Below are positions 17,570 to 27,517 of a stretch of DNA of 64,000 bases, in pieces. The translations under genes were made by a program, and so were the position numbers. Under the pieces are notes generated by a model. That model did no database searches, was not told where the DNA came from, and saw only the letters and a program-made list of their open reading frames with translations. Within the stretch, counting starts at the first letter, position 1. Every line of letters begins with the position of its first letter. Origin of the DNA: Xanthomonas nasturtii (GTDB taxonomy: Bacteria > Pseudomonadota > Gammaproteobacteria > Xanthomonadales > Xanthomonadaceae); NCBI RefSeq assembly GCF_001660815.1, contig NZ_LYMI01000009.1:80058-144057 (forward strand), written 5' to 3'.

Positions 17570-19948
17570 ATGAAATTCTCTGAAAATTGGCTGCGTAGCC
17601 ATGTTCCGATCCAGGCCACGCGCGACGAACTGGCTGCCACGCTGACGGCGATCGGTCTGGAAGTCGAAGACGTCACGCCGTTGGGCGAGGCGCTGGGTCA
17701 GGTGGTGGTGGCGCGCATCGTCGAGGCGGTGCGTCATCCCGAAGCCGATCGGCTGCAGGTCTGCAGCGTCGATGCAGGGCAGGGGGAGTTGCTGCAGATC
17801 GTGTGTGGCGCGCCGAATGCGCGCCCCGGTCTGGTGGCGCCGTTGGCGCTGGTCGGTGCGCAGATCGGCGCGCTGACCATCACCGCCGCCAAGTTGCGCG
17901 GTGTGGCGTCCAACGGCATGTTGTGTTCGGCCAAGGAGCTCGGTCTGGACAGCGACGCCTCCGGCTTGTTCGAATTGCCGGACGATGCGCCGGTGGGGCA
18001 GGCGCTTGCCGAGTATCTGGGGCTGCCCGATGCCAGCATCGAGATCAAGCTCACTCCCAATCGCGCCGATTGCTTCAGCGTGCGCGGCATCGCCTTCGAC
18101 GTGGCCGCCGCGTGCGCCAGCGAAGTGGTGGCGTTCGATGCCGGTGCGGTGGCGCCGGTCTCCACGCGCACGCTGGCGGTGGAACTGGATGCCGGCAAGG
18201 AGGCGCCGCGCTATTGCGGCCGGGTGATCGAAGGCATCGACCCGGCCGCGAAAACGCCGGTGTGGCTGGCCGAGCGGTTGCGCCGCAGCGGCGTGCGCCC
18301 GGTGTCGTTGCTGGTGGACATCACCCAGTACGTGATGCTGGAACTGGGGCAGCCGATGCATGCCTTCGATCTGGACACCTTGCAGGGGCCGATCGGTGTG
18401 CGCCGCTCGCGTGCCGGCGAGCAGTTGGCGCTGCTGGATGGGCGCCAGGTCACGCTGGACGACAGCTTCCTGACCATCACCGATGCCGGGCGCGCGGTTG
18501 CGCTGGCGGGGTTGATGGGCGGGCTGGACACGCGCGTCACCGAGACCACGCGCAATGTGTTCCTGGAATCGGCGTACTTCGACCCGGCGGCCATCATGGG
18601 CCGTGGCCGTAAACTCGGCCTGCATACCGACGCCGGGCATCGCTTCGAGCGTGGTGTGGATCCGGCATTGCCGCCGCAGGCGATCGAAGTGGCGACGCGT
18701 CTGGTGCTGGAACTGGCCGGCGGTACGCCCGGTCCGGTAGTGCATGCGCAACTGCCGCAGCATCTGCCGCAGCCTGCGCGCATCCTGTTGCGTCGCGCGC
18801 GCATCGCACGCGTGCTCGGCATCCAGATCGACGATGCCGATGTCGTGCGCATGTTGCGCGCGCTCGGCATGCAACTCGACGCAGTTGCCGAAGGCTGGGA
18901 AGTGATGGCACCGAGCCGTCGCTTCGATATCGCCATCGAAGAAGATCTCATCGAGGAACTGGCGCGCATCCACGGTTACGACCGGGTGCCGACCACGCTG
19001 CCCGGCGGTGCCAGTCGCATCGCGATGCCCAGCGAAACCCAGCTGGACGAACTCAGCGTGCGGCGCCAACTGGTGGCGCGCGAGCTGCAGGAAACCATCA
19101 ATTACGCCTTCGTCGATGCCGGCCTGCTGGAGCGCTGGCAGCTCACCGATGGCCTGGTGCCCTTGGCCAACCCGCTCAGTGCCGAGCTGGCGATCATGCG
19201 TCCGCGCCTGTTGCCGGGCCTGGTGGCGACCTTGGGCCGCAATGCTGCCCGCCAGGCCGGGCGGGTGCGTGTGTTCGAATTGGGCAAGGTGTTTGCGGCC
19301 GCTGCCGATGCCGGCGCAGCGCCGCAGGAATCGCAGCATGTTGCCGCGGCCGTGTGCGGCGATGCCCTGGCGCTGCAGTGGGGCGAGACCGCGCGCAAGG
19401 TGGATTTCCATGATCTGAAGGGCGACCTGATGGCACTGGCTGCCGCCAGTGGCGCGCAGCTGGAGTTCCAGCCGTCGACGCAACCATTCGGGCATCCGGG
19501 CCGGTCGGCCGATGTCTACCGCGACGGTGCCCACATCGGCTGGATCGGGCAGGTGCACCCGCGCCTGGCCAAGGCGCTGGACATCGATGTGGACGTGATC
19601 GCGTTCGAGTTACAGCTGACGCCGCTGGTGCAGCGTGCTTTGCCGCGTGCCGGCGAGCTGTCGCGGTTCCCCTCGGTGCGCCGCGATCTGGCCTTCCTGG
19701 TGCCCGAAGAGGTGAGCTGGGCGGCACTGTCGGCCAGCGTGCGCACCACGGTCGGGCCGTTGTTGCGCGAGGTGCAGCTGTTCGACCGGTATGTCGGGCA
19801 GGGGGTCGAGCCAGGTTTCAAGAGTCTGGCTATGGGCTTGATTTTGCAGGATAACTCGCGCACTCTCACCGACCGGGACGTGGATGCGGTCGTCACCGAT
19901 GTGGTGGCCGTGATCGAGCGCGAACATCGCGCCCGGATCCGGAGTTGA
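17570..19948 (+). CDS. pheT: Phenylalanyl-tRNA synthetase beta subunit
   Basis: The 792-residue partner of PheS. It has an N-terminal tRNA-binding OB-fold (residues ~40-150, with [21 protein letters not shown]), B3/B4 editing region, B5 domain, catalytic-like core and C-terminal anticodon-binding FDX-ACB domain ([16 protein letters not shown]). The start ATG directly follows heptad repeats and CGGCTCCTC, with no recognisable Shine-Dalgarno. Translation may depend on structure or coupling. ihfA follows 22 nt downstream. Confidence 0.97.
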   Translation: MKFSENWLRSHVPIQATRDELAATLTAIGLEVEDVTPLGEALGQVVVARIVEAVRHPEADRLQVCSVDAGQGELLQIVCGAPNARPGLVAPLALVGAQIGALTITAAKLRGVASNGMLCSAKELGLDSDASGLFELPDDAPVGQALAEYLGLPDASIEIKLTPNRADCFSVRGIAFDVAAACASEVVAFDAGAVAPVSTRTLAVELDAGKEAPRYCGRVIEGIDPAAKTPVWLAERLRRSGVRPVSLLVDITQYVMLELGQPMHAFDLDTLQGPIGVRRSRAGEQLALLDGRQVTLDDSFLTITDAGRAVALAGLMGGLDTRVTETTRNVFLESAYFDPAAIMGRGRKLGLHTDAGHRFERGVDPALPPQAIEVATRLVLELAGGTPGPVVHAQLPQHLPQPARILLRRARIARVLGIQIDDADVVRMLRALGMQLDAVAEGWEVMAPSRRFDIAIEEDLIEELARIHGYDRVPTTLPGGASRIAMPSETQLDELSVRRQLVARELQETINYAFVDAGLLERWQLTDGLVPLANPLSAELAIMRPRLLPGLVATLGRNAARQAGRVRVFELGKVFAAAADAGAAPQESQHVAAAVCGDALALQWGETARKVDFHDLKGDLMALAAASGAQLEFQPSTQPFGHPGRSADVYRDGAHIGWIGQVHPRLAKALDIDVDVIAFELQLTPLVQRALPRAGELSRFPSVRRDLAFLVPEEVSWAALSASVRTTVGPLLREVQLFDRYVGQGVEPGFKSLAMGLILQDNSRTLTDRDVDAVVTDVVAVIEREHRARIRS

Positions 19949-19970
19949 GGCGGTAACCCAGGGGATTGGC

Positions 19971-20270
19971 ATGGCATTGACGAAAGCGGAGATGGCCGAG
20001 CGTCTGTTCGACGAGGTCGGTCTGAACAAGCGCGAGGCAAAGGAATTTGTCGACGCGTTTTTCGATGTGCTGCGCGATGCGCTGGAGCAGGGGCGTCAGG
20101 TGAAGCTGTCCGGATTTGGCAACTTCGATCTGCGGCGCAAGAACCAACGGCCCGGTCGCAATCCCAAGACCGGCGAGGAAATTCCGATCTCGGCCCGGAC
20201 GGTGGTGACCTTCCGTCCCGGCCAGAAACTCAAGGAACGGGTGGAGGCATATGCTGGATCCGGGCAGTAA
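19971..20270 (+). CDS. ihfA: Integration host factor alpha subunit
   Basis: DNA-bending nucleoid protein (heterodimer with IhfB), 99 residues. It begins [20 protein letters not shown], and the DNA-binding arm is [20 protein letters not shown]. pheT-ihfA is a conserved gene order. The 3' end overlaps the following MerR-type gene by 20 nt. Confidence 0.97.
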   Translation: MALTKAEMAERLFDEVGLNKREAKEFVDAFFDVLRDALEQGRQVKLSGFGNFDLRRKNQRPGRNPKTGEEIPISARTVVTFRPGQKLKERVEAYAGSGQ

Positions 20271-20607
20271 TCGCGAGCTACCGCCGATCCCGGCCAAGCG
20301 CTACTTCACCATCGGTGAGGTGAGCGAGCTGTGCGACGTCAAACCGCATGTGCTGCGCTATTGGGAAACCGAATTCCCCAGCCTGGAGCCGGTCAAGCGG
20401 CGCGGCAACCGGCGCTATTACCAACGCCATGACGTGTTGATGGTGCGCCAGATCCGCGGCCTGCTGTACGAGCAGGGGTACACCATCGGTGGCGCGCGTC
20501 TGCGTCTGGAAGGCGATGGCGCCAAAAGCGAGTCCGCGCTGAGCAATCAGATCATCAAGCAGGTGCGGATGGAGCTGGAAGAAGTTCTGCAACTGCTGCG
20601 CCGCTAG
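20251..20607 (+). CDS. MerR-family transcriptional regulator
   Basis: Small DNA-binding protein of 118 residues. It has a winged helix-turn-helix ([22 protein letters not shown], residues ~18-39, then [13 protein letters not shown]) and a short C-terminal dimerisation helix; no effector-binding domain is present. The start ATG lies within ihfA with GTGGAGG upstream, so the two are translationally coupled. The function is unknown, but the ihfA-merR pairing is conserved in related gamma-proteobacteria. Confidence 0.9.
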   Translation: MLDPGSNRELPPIPAKRYFTIGEVSELCDVKPHVLRYWETEFPSLEPVKRRGNRRYYQRHDVLMVRQIRGLLYEQGYTIGGARLRLEGDGAKSESALSNQIIKQVRMELEEVLQLLRR

Positions 20608-20628
20608 GAAAACGTTTCGCAAAGCCGC

Positions 20629-20634
20629 TATAAT
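20629..20634 (+). promoter_or_regulatory. -10 element of the tRNA-Pro promoter
   Basis: A perfect TATAAT lies 34 nt before the tRNA. The -35 is not convincing. A GC-rich stretch (GCAGGCCGCCC) follows the -10, as in stringently controlled stable RNA promoters. Confidence 0.6.
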
Positions 20635-20667
20635 CGCAGGCCGCCCTCGCGGCGGATGCAGCATCTT

Positions 20668-20744
20668 CGGGGTATAGCGCAGCCTGGTAGCGCACTAGTC
20701 TGGGGGACTAGTGGTCGTCGGTTCGAATCCGGCTACCCCGACCA
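20668..20744 (+). tRNA. tRNA-Pro (anticodon GGG)
   Basis: A 77-nt cloverleaf with CCA encoded. The acceptor stem is CGGGGTA/TACCCCG. The anticodon stem CTAGT/ACTAG encloses loop CTGGGGG, giving anticodon GGG. The T-arm contains GGTTCGAATCC. A strong terminator follows 6 nt later. It lies just upstream of the gum cluster. Confidence 0.97.
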
Positions 20745-20750
20745 AACAGT

Positions 20751-20780
20751 AAGCCCATGACATCGCGTCATGGGCTTTTT
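20751..20780 (+). terminator. Rho-independent terminator after tRNA-Pro
   Basis: AAGCCCATGAC (20751-20761), 5-nt loop, GTCATGGGCTT (20767-20777), then a T-run. It is a perfect 11-bp stem and isolates tRNA transcription from the gum promoter. Confidence 0.93.
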
Positions 20781-21211
20781 GTTGCGGTGCAGCATTGCAT
20801 TCTTTGTCTTCGCGCCTCTTGCTCGATAGGTAGATCGGCATATCGCAGTGCAGCATGAAAGGCGCGCTAGCGCTCGGTTTTTGCGGTCCCGTTCGTTATG
20901 GACCTGGGTCACGCAATGACGCTAAGTGTCCGAAAACCCTCCGAATCCTTGGCCCAGAATGCGTTACTGGATCACGTTTTTTTAACGTGCCAACGACGAA
21001 CTTGAATCAATAGGCCAACGCCGTCAAAAAAATGGCGTGCAGCGTCTTGCGATGCAATTTTTCTGTGCCATAGTGCAGTGCAACACGCCTTACCTGTCGT
21101 GCTCCCGACGTATCGGGATGAATTCTCTGTCGTACGTTCGTGCTGGCGCGTTGGCCGGTGGAACGCTGCGCGAGCGCGTGTCCCACCTAACCGAGGCAGA
21201 CAGCCCTACGC
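20781..21211. other. Upstream regulatory region of the gum operon
   Basis: 431 nt without a convincing gene; it is more AT-rich than its surroundings (runs of T and A around 20977-21035). It must hold the main gum promoter; a candidate is listed separately. Confidence 0.6.
21047..21075 (+). promoter_or_regulatory. Candidate gum operon promoter
   Basis: TTGCGA (21047-21052), 17 nt, ATAGTG (21070-21075), about 137 nt before gumB. A promoter upstream of gumB is established for Xanthomonas, but these exact hexamers are my reading. Confidence 0.4.
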
Positions 21212-21910
21212 ATGAAGAAACTGATCGGACGATTTTGCCAAGCACTCAGCCTGGCGTTGATCTGCTCGATGACACTGGGCGCTTGCAGCACCGGGAAGGG
21301 CATGGCGACGTCGTTGCCGCTCCCCGATCCGCTCGCAATGTCGGCCGTGCAGCCCGAGTATCGACTCTCTCCAGGCGATCTGTTGCTGGTCAAGGTATTC
21401 CAGGTCGACGATCTGGAGCGTCAGGTCCGTATCGATCAGAACGGCCATATCTCGTTGCCGCTGATCGGTGACGTCAATGCGGCCGGCATGGGCGTTGGCG
21501 AACTCGAAAAGATGGTGGCCGACCGCTACCGCTCCGGCTACCTGCAGAATCCGCAGGTTTCGGTGTTCGTGCAGGAATCCAATGGCCGCCGCGTCACTGT
21601 GACCGGCGCGGTCACCGAACCCGGCATCTATCCGGTCATCGGCGCCAATCTGACCCTGCAACAGGCCGTCGCGCAGGCCAAGGGCGTCAGCACCGTGGCA
21701 AGCCGCGGCAACGTCATTGTGTTCCGTACGGTCAACGGCCAGAAGATGATCGCGCGATTCGACCTGACCGAGATCGAGAAGGGGGGCAACCCGGATCCTG
21801 AGATTTACGGCGGCGACATCGTCGTGGTGTACCGCTCGGATGCGCGCGTCTGGTTGCGCACCATGCTGGAACTGACTCCTCTTGTGATGGTGTGGCGCGC
21901 TTACCGATGA
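21212..21910 (+). CDS. gumB: GumB, outer-membrane polysaccharide export lipoprotein (Wza-like)
   Basis: Forms, with GumC, the channel that exports xanthan. The 232 residues begin with a lipoprotein signal (MKKLIGRFCQALSLALICSMTLGAC) with lipobox LGAC. Poly-export and SLBB-type regions follow (YRLSPGDLLLVKVFQVDDLERQVRIDQNG, then VTVTGAVTEPGIYPV). The protein is shorter than E. coli Wza and lacks its C-terminal helical pore segment. Its stop overlaps the gumC start (ATGA). Confidence 0.95.
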   Translation: MKKLIGRFCQALSLALICSMTLGACSTGKGMATSLPLPDPLAMSAVQPEYRLSPGDLLLVKVFQVDDLERQVRIDQNGHISLPLIGDVNAAGMGVGELEKMVADRYRSGYLQNPQVSVFVQESNGRRVTVTGAVTEPGIYPVIGANLTLQQAVAQAKGVSTVASRGNVIVFRTVNGQKMIARFDLTEIEKGGNPDPEIYGGDIVVVYRSDARVWLRTMLELTPLVMVWRAYR

Positions 21911-23331
21911 GCATGAATTCCGACAATCGTTCCTCTTCGTCTCATCGCCACGGACATCTTGAGCTGGCCGACGTGGGCTTGCTCGATTACTGGCGCGCCC
22001 TGGTGTCGCAGCGCTGGTTGATCATTGGCATCGCGCTGACCGCGTTGTTGCTGGCGTTCGGCGTCACCATGCTGATGCCCGAGAAATACCGCGCGACCAG
22101 CACGCTGCAGATCGAGCGCGACTCGCTCAACGTGGTGAATGTCGACAACCTGATGCCGGTGGAATCGCCGCAGGATCGCGATTTCTACCAGACCCAGTAT
22201 CAGCTGCTGCAGAGCCGTTCGCTGGCGCGTGCGGTGATCCGCGAGGCCAAGCTCGACAAGGAGCCGGCGTTCAAGCAGCAGGTCGATGAGGCGCTGGAAA
22301 AGGCCGCGGCGAAAAATCCGGAAGCCGGCAAGTCGGTGGATTCGCGTCAGGCGATCATCGAGCGCAGCCTGACCAATACGCTGCTGGCCGGTCTGGTGGT
22401 CGAGCCGATCCTCAATTCGCGCCTGGTCTACGTCAATTACGACTCGCCGGACCCGGTGCTGGCGGCCAAGATCGCCAACACGTATCCGAAGGTGTTCATC
22501 GTCAGCACGCAGGAGCGCCGCATGAAGGCGTCCTCGTTCGCGACCAAGTTCCTTGCCGAGCGGTTGGAGCAGTTGCGCGACAAGGTCGAAGACTCGGAAA
22601 AGACGCTGGTTGCCTATTCGACCGACGAGCAGATCGTCTCGGTCGGCGACGACAAGCCGTCGTTGCCGGCGCAGAACCTGACCGATCTGAACGCCTTGCT
22701 GGCGTCCGCACAGGATGCCCGCATCAAGGCCGAGTCTGCCTGGCGCCAGGCCGCCAGTGGCGATGGCATGTCGTTGCCGCAGGTGCTCAGCAGCCCGCTG
22801 ATCCAGAGCCTGCGCAGCGAGCAGGTGCGCCTGACCAGCGAATACCAGCAGAAGCTGTCGACCTTCAAGCCGGATTACCCGGAAATGCAGCGGCTGAAGG
22901 CGCAGATTGAAGAGTCGCGTCGGCAGATCAATGGCGAAGTCATCAACGTCCGCCAGTCGTTGAAGGCGACCTACGACGCATCGGTGCATCAGGAGCAGTT
23001 GCTCAACGAACGCATCGCCGGTCTGCGTAGTAACGAGCTCGATCTGCAGAGCCGCAGCATCCGTTACAACATGCTCAAGCGCGACGTCGACACCAACCGT
23101 CAGCTCTACGATGCGCTCCTGCAGCGCTACAAGGAAATCGGCGTGGCGAGCAATGTCGGCGCCAACAACGTGACCATCGTCGACACCGCAGATGTGCCTA
23201 CGTCGAAGACTTCGCCGAAACTCAAATTGAACCTCGCCTTAGGCCTCATCTTTGGCGTATTCCTTGGTGTGGCCGTGGCTCTCGTACGCTACTTCTTGCG
23301 CGGCAACGGGCCGGAAACGCGGCTGAACTGA
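21907..23331 (+). CDS. gumC: GumC, chain-length/export co-polymerase (Wzz-like)
   Basis: Inner-membrane polysaccharide co-polymerase that governs chain length and connects polymerisation to GumB. It has a Wzz N-terminal domain with a transmembrane helix (WLIIGIALTALLLAFGVTML, residues ~38-57). A long periplasmic coiled-coil follows (ADARIKAESAWRQ to RSNELDLQSRSIRYNMLKRD), with a second helix near the C-terminus (LNLALGLIFGVFLGVAVALV). No kinase domain is attached. ATG 21907 overlaps gumB; an ATG 6 nt later is possible. A 243-nt spacer precedes gumD. Confidence 0.95.
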   Translation: MSMNSDNRSSSSHRHGHLELADVGLLDYWRALVSQRWLIIGIALTALLLAFGVTMLMPEKYRATSTLQIERDSLNVVNVDNLMPVESPQDRDFYQTQYQLLQSRSLARAVIREAKLDKEPAFKQQVDEALEKAAAKNPEAGKSVDSRQAIIERSLTNTLLAGLVVEPILNSRLVYVNYDSPDPVLAAKIANTYPKVFIVSTQERRMKASSFATKFLAERLEQLRDKVEDSEKTLVAYSTDEQIVSVGDDKPSLPAQNLTDLNALLASAQDARIKAESAWRQAASGDGMSLPQVLSSPLIQSLRSEQVRLTSEYQQKLSTFKPDYPEMQRLKAQIEESRRQINGEVINVRQSLKATYDASVHQEQLLNERIAGLRSNELDLQSRSIRYNMLKRDVDTNRQLYDALLQRYKEIGVASNVGANNVTIVDTADVPTSKTSPKLKLNLALGLIFGVFLGVAVALVRYFLRGNGPETRLN

Positions 23332-23574
23332 CATCGTGATGTTGCAAAACGATGGTTAATTTAAGTGACAACTGATTCAGCGTGGAAAAGGTGGGATCCC
23401 GTATGTTTCGGGCTCCCTCGTTTGAAGGTTTGTCTCTGTTGAAACAAAGGGCTGTCGAGTGATCTGGGGTCGGTAGGTATTACCGCGGTGATCGCTTGAC
23501 GGAGATGATTGAAAGCTCGCGTGCGATTCGCATGTTCCCCCGCATGCGCCGTATCGAGTTTGGAGGACATCCCC

Positions 23575-25029
23575 ATGCTTTTGGCAGACTTGAGTAGCGC
23601 CACTTACACCACATCCTCGCCGCGATTGTTGTCCAAGTATTCGGCTGCGGCCGATCTGGTTCTGCGCGTTTTCGACCTGACCATGGTCGTGGTTTCCGGC
23701 CTGGTCGCGTACCGCATCGTGTTCGGCTCCTGGGTGCCTGCGGCACCGTACCGGGTTGCCATCGCCACCACGCTGCTGTACTCGGTGATCTGCTTTGCGC
23801 TGTTCCCGTTGTATCGCAGCTGGCGCGGTCGTGGCCTGTTGAGCGAACTGCTGGTGCTGGGCGGTGCATTCGGTGGTGTGTTCGCGTTGTTCGCGGTGCA
23901 CGCGCTGATCGTGCAGGTGGGCGAGCAGGTGTCGCGCGGCTGGATCGGCCTGTGGTTCGTCGGGGGGCTGGCCTCGCTGGTAGCCGCACGTACGGTACTG
24001 CGCGGCTTCTTGAACCATCTGCGTACGCAAGGCGTGGACGTGCAGCGTGTGGTGGTGGTCGGTCTGCGTCACCCGGTGATGAAGATCAACCATTATTTGA
24101 GCCGCAACCCGTGGGTCGGCATGAATCTGGTCGGTTACTTCCGCACCCCGTACGACATCGCCGTGACCGAACAGCGCCAGTCGCTGCCGTGCCTGGGCGA
24201 GCCGGATGCATTGATCGACTATCTGAAGGACAACCAGGTCGAGCAGGTGTGGATCTCGCTGCCGCTGGGTGAGCGCGACCACATTAAGCAGTTGCTGCAG
24301 CGCCTGGATCGTTACCCGATCAACGTCAAGCTGGTGCCGGACCTGTTCGACTTCGGCCTGTTGAATCAGTCGGGTGAGCAGATCGGCAACGTGCCGGTGA
24401 TCAACCTGCGCCAGGGTGGTGTGGACCGCGACAATTACTTCGTGGTGGCCAAGGCACTGCAGGACAAGATCCTGGCCGTGATTGCGCTGATGGGCCTGTG
24501 GCCGCTGATGGCCGCCATTGCGGTGGGCGTCAAGATGAGCTCGCCGGGTCCGGTATTCTTCCGCCAGCGCCGTCATGGCCTGGGCGGTCGCGAGTTCTAC
24601 ATGTTCAAGTTCCGCTCGATGCGCGTGCATGACGACCATGGCACGACCATCCAGCAAGCCACCAAGAACGACACCCGTATCACGCGTTTCGGTGCGTTCC
24701 TGCGTCGCAGCAGCCTGGATGAGTTGCCGCAGATCTTCAATGTGCTGGGTGGCAGCATGTCGATCGTGGGCCCGCGCCCGCACGCCGCGCAGCACAACAC
24801 CCACTACGAAAAGCTGATCAACCATTACATGCAGCGTCACTACGTCAAGCCGGGCATTACCGGTTGGGCGCAGGTGAACGGCTTCCGTGGCGAGACCCCG
24901 GAGCTGCGGACGATGAAGAAGCGTATCCAGTACGACCTCGATTACATCCGTCGTTGGTCGTTGTGGCTGGATATCCGCATCATCGTGCTGACTGCAGTGC
25001 GCGTGCTCGGACAGAAGACCGCGTACTGA
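23575..25029 (+). CDS. gumD: GumD, undecaprenyl-phosphate glucose-1-phosphate transferase
   Basis: Starts the xanthan repeat by moving glucose-1-P from UDP-glucose to undecaprenyl phosphate. The product has 484 residues from ATG 23575, which has GGAGG 9 nt upstream; the longer open frame is ignored. Several N-terminal transmembrane helices precede a CoA-binding-like region ([20 protein letters not shown]). The C-terminal bacterial sugar-transferase domain (from residue ~290) carries [24 protein letters not shown] and [17 protein letters not shown]. Confidence 0.96.
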   Translation: MLLADLSSATYTTSSPRLLSKYSAAADLVLRVFDLTMVVVSGLVAYRIVFGSWVPAAPYRVAIATTLLYSVICFALFPLYRSWRGRGLLSELLVLGGAFGGVFALFAVHALIVQVGEQVSRGWIGLWFVGGLASLVAARTVLRGFLNHLRTQGVDVQRVVVVGLRHPVMKINHYLSRNPWVGMNLVGYFRTPYDIAVTEQRQSLPCLGEPDALIDYLKDNQVEQVWISLPLGERDHIKQLLQRLDRYPINVKLVPDLFDFGLLNQSGEQIGNVPVINLRQGGVDRDNYFVVAKALQDKILAVIALMGLWPLMAAIAVGVKMSSPGPVFFRQRRHGLGGREFYMFKFRSMRVHDDHGTTIQQATKNDTRITRFGAFLRRSSLDELPQIFNVLGGSMSIVGPRPHAAQHNTHYEKLINHYMQRHYVKPGITGWAQVNGFRGETPELRTMKKRIQYDLDYIRRWSLWLDIRIIVLTAVRVLGQKTAY

Positions 25030-25111
25030 TGATGGTGGGAAGCGTGCGACCTGGCGCGTCCGGCGCCGCGGGCGGCTGCAGCGCAGCCGCCCCTTCCAAG
25101 CAGGCGTCTGC

Positions 25112-26413
25112 ATGCTGATCCGAATGAGCGAGGAAACGCGCGTCCGCTGGCACAGCCTGCTGATCGAGCTCACGTTGCTGGTCGGCGTGGGTTACAACCT
25201 GGTGCTGGCATTGATCAACGCAAACGTGTTCACCGTCCGGCCGGTGATCACCTATGCGGTCGAATTCATGATCTATGTGGCCTGCTTCCTGCTGGGCCTG
25301 GGCTCGATGAGCCGCAAGCGCATTGCCTTGATCATCAGCGGACTTGGATTGATCGTCACGCTGATGTTCGTCCGGTTCTTGGTGAACTGGCAGATCGACC
25401 CCAAGTTTTTCCGCGACGCGCTGGTGGTCTTTGCCTTCGTGGTGCTTGGCTCGGCCTACACCGGCTCGGTGCCCAAGCTGTTCATCCGCATGACCGTCAT
25501 CGTTTCGCTGGTTGCCGCCTTCGAACTGGCGATGCCGAGTGCGTACGGCGATCTGGTCAACCCGAAGAGCTTCTTCGTCAACGCGCGCGGTATGAGCGCC
25601 GAAGGCTTCTGGAACGAAGACAGCAATCTGTTCGTCAGCGCGACGCGGCCGGGCGAGCGTAACTTCCTGCCGGGTTCCAACTTGCCGCGCGCCTCCTCGA
25701 TGTTTATCGAGCCGGTGACGATGGGCAACTACATCTGTTTTTTTACCGCCATCGTGCTGGTGTTCTGGCGTTGGATGCGGCCTGCGGCACTGATCCTGTC
25801 GGTGGGATTGATCGGCTTCATGATCGTGGCATCGGACGGACGATTGGCGGCGGGCACCTGCGTGCTGATGGTGCTGCTGTCGCCGCTGTTGAAACGGCTG
25901 GATCAACGGCTGGCATTTCTGGTGTTTCTGCTGGTGATTGTCACAGCGTGGTTGCTGGTCTGGGTCACGGGCATCACCGCGTACCAGGACACCACGATGG
26001 GACGTGTATTTTTCACCGTCTATTCGATGAACAACCTCTCGTTCGAATCCTGGATGGGCCTGGACTTTGCGCAGGCGTATCGCTACTTCGACAGCGGCAT
26101 CGCCTACTTCATTGCATCGCAATCGATCGTGGGCGTGCTGGCCTTCCTGTTGGCGTATTCGTTCCTGCTGTTGATGCCGAGTAAGGAAGGGCAGCTGTTC
26201 AAGAATCTGGCGATCTTTGCGTTCGCATTGAGTCTGCTGGTGTCCAACGGCTACTTCTCGATCAAGACCTCGGCGTTATGGTGGTTCGTCTGTGGTTGCT
26301 TGTGGCACATGCTGCCAACCTGGTCTGCGTCGCCCACGTCGGCTAACTCGATCAAGGATGATCCAACGGTAGATGGCGCGCAGCTGCCATTGCCTGCGGG
26401 AGCTGCACGATGA
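25112..26413 (+). CDS. gumE: GumE, xanthan polymerase (Wzy-like)
   Basis: Polytopic inner-membrane protein of 433 residues with about 12 hydrophobic segments, thought to polymerise lipid-linked pentasaccharides. A large periplasmic loop sits around residues 140-200 (NPKSFFVNARGMSAEGFWNE). Two in-frame ATGs (25112, 25124) are possible. The stop overlaps the gumF start (ATGA). Confidence 0.92.
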   Translation: MLIRMSEETRVRWHSLLIELTLLVGVGYNLVLALINANVFTVRPVITYAVEFMIYVACFLLGLGSMSRKRIALIISGLGLIVTLMFVRFLVNWQIDPKFFRDALVVFAFVVLGSAYTGSVPKLFIRMTVIVSLVAAFELAMPSAYGDLVNPKSFFVNARGMSAEGFWNEDSNLFVSATRPGERNFLPGSNLPRASSMFIEPVTMGNYICFFTAIVLVFWRWMRPAALILSVGLIGFMIVASDGRLAAGTCVLMVLLSPLLKRLDQRLAFLVFLLVIVTAWLLVWVTGITAYQDTTMGRVFFTVYSMNNLSFESWMGLDFAQAYRYFDSGIAYFIASQSIVGVLAFLLAYSFLLLMPSKEGQLFKNLAIFAFALSLLVSNGYFSIKTSALWWFVCGCLWHMLPTWSASPTSANSIKDDPTVDGAQLPLPAGAAR

Positions 26414-27504
26414 GCGTGTCGGCAACGTCGGCATCGCTGTCGGCTTTGCCGGCCGCCGGCGCACCTGCGGCCACCACCGGTCGCGCCCGCGACCCGCGCA
26501 TCGATGCCACCAAGGCGATCGCGATGTTGCTCGTGGTGTTCTGCCATGCCAAGGGCGTTCCGCATGGCATGACCTTGTTTGCCTACAGCTTCCACGTCCC
26601 GCTGTTTTTTTTGGTATCTGGTTGGTTGGCATCCGGTTATGCGTCACACACCGCCGGGCGGGCCAGGCGCTCAGTCGGCAGGCATGCACGCAGCTTGCTG
26701 TTGCCGTATGTCACGTTCTATCTGTTGGGCTACGCGTATTGGTTGCTGACACGCAATATCGGTGAAAAGGCTGCGCGCTGGGGAAGTCATCCCTGGTGGG
26801 AGCCCATCGTGGCGATGTTTACCGGTATCGGCCCGGACCTATATGTGCAGCCACCGCTGTGGTTTCTGCCGGTGATGCTGGTTACGGTGGTGAGTTATTT
26901 CGTGCTGCGCCGTTGGATCTCGCCGGTATTGATCGCGGTGCTGGCGTTGCTTTTGGCATGGTTCTGGATGGCGTGGTTCCCGGCCCAGCACCTGCGGATT
27001 TTTTTCGGGTTGGATGTGCTACCGCTGTCGCTGTGCTTTTACGCATTGGGTGCCTTGCTGATTTACCTCTCGCCGCATCTGCCGACCTCCTTGGCTGGCA
27101 GTGCAGTCGCAACGGTCGTGCTGGCGTTGGCGGTGGCCTGGCTGGCCAATGCCAACGGGCGGATCGACGTCAACATGCTTGAATTCGGACACAACCACGC
27201 GCTGTTCCTGCTCACTGCGCTGCTGGGCTCATTGATGGTGATCTGCGCGGCGCGGCTGGTGCAAGGCTGGGCGTGGCTGCAGTGGATCGGCCGCAATACC
27301 TTGCTGATCCTGTGCACGCACATGCTGGTGTTCTTTGTGCTGTCCGGGGTTGCTGCATTGGCGGGTGGCTTCGGTAGCGCGCGTCCGGGGCTTGCCTGGG
27401 CGGTGTTTGTTACGCTGTTCGCATTGGCCGCGTGCGTGCCCATGCGCTGGGTGTTGATGCGTTTTGCTCCGTGGACGTTGGGTGCGCGCCGGGTGGCGGC
27501 ATGA
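26410..27504 (+). CDS. gumF: GumF, xanthan O-acetyltransferase (acyltransferase 3)
   Basis: Membrane acyltransferase of 364 residues that acetylates the inner mannose. Acyltransferase-3 features are DATKAIAMLLVVFCHAKG, AYSFHVPLFFLVSGW and the C-terminal WIGRNTLLILCTHM. About ten transmembrane segments are present. It is clearly paralogous to the adjacent gumG. Confidence 0.94.
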   Translation: MSVSATSASLSALPAAGAPAATTGRARDPRIDATKAIAMLLVVFCHAKGVPHGMTLFAYSFHVPLFFLVSGWLASGYASHTAGRARRSVGRHARSLLLPYVTFYLLGYAYWLLTRNIGEKAARWGSHPWWEPIVAMFTGIGPDLYVQPPLWFLPVMLVTVVSYFVLRRWISPVLIAVLALLLAWFWMAWFPAQHLRIFFGLDVLPLSLCFYALGALLIYLSPHLPTSLAGSAVATVVLALAVAWLANANGRIDVNMLEFGHNHALFLLTALLGSLMVICAARLVQGWAWLQWIGRNTLLILCTHMLVFFVLSGVAALAGGFGSARPGLAWAVFVTLFALAACVPMRWVLMRFAPWTLGARRVAA

Positions 27505-27517
27505 GCGGCACTGCGGC

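Noticed and set aside
20781..21211. Possible gene upstream of gumB (frame 21037-21471)
   Set aside because: It runs into gumB in another frame, has no recognisable protein and lacks a ribosome-binding site.
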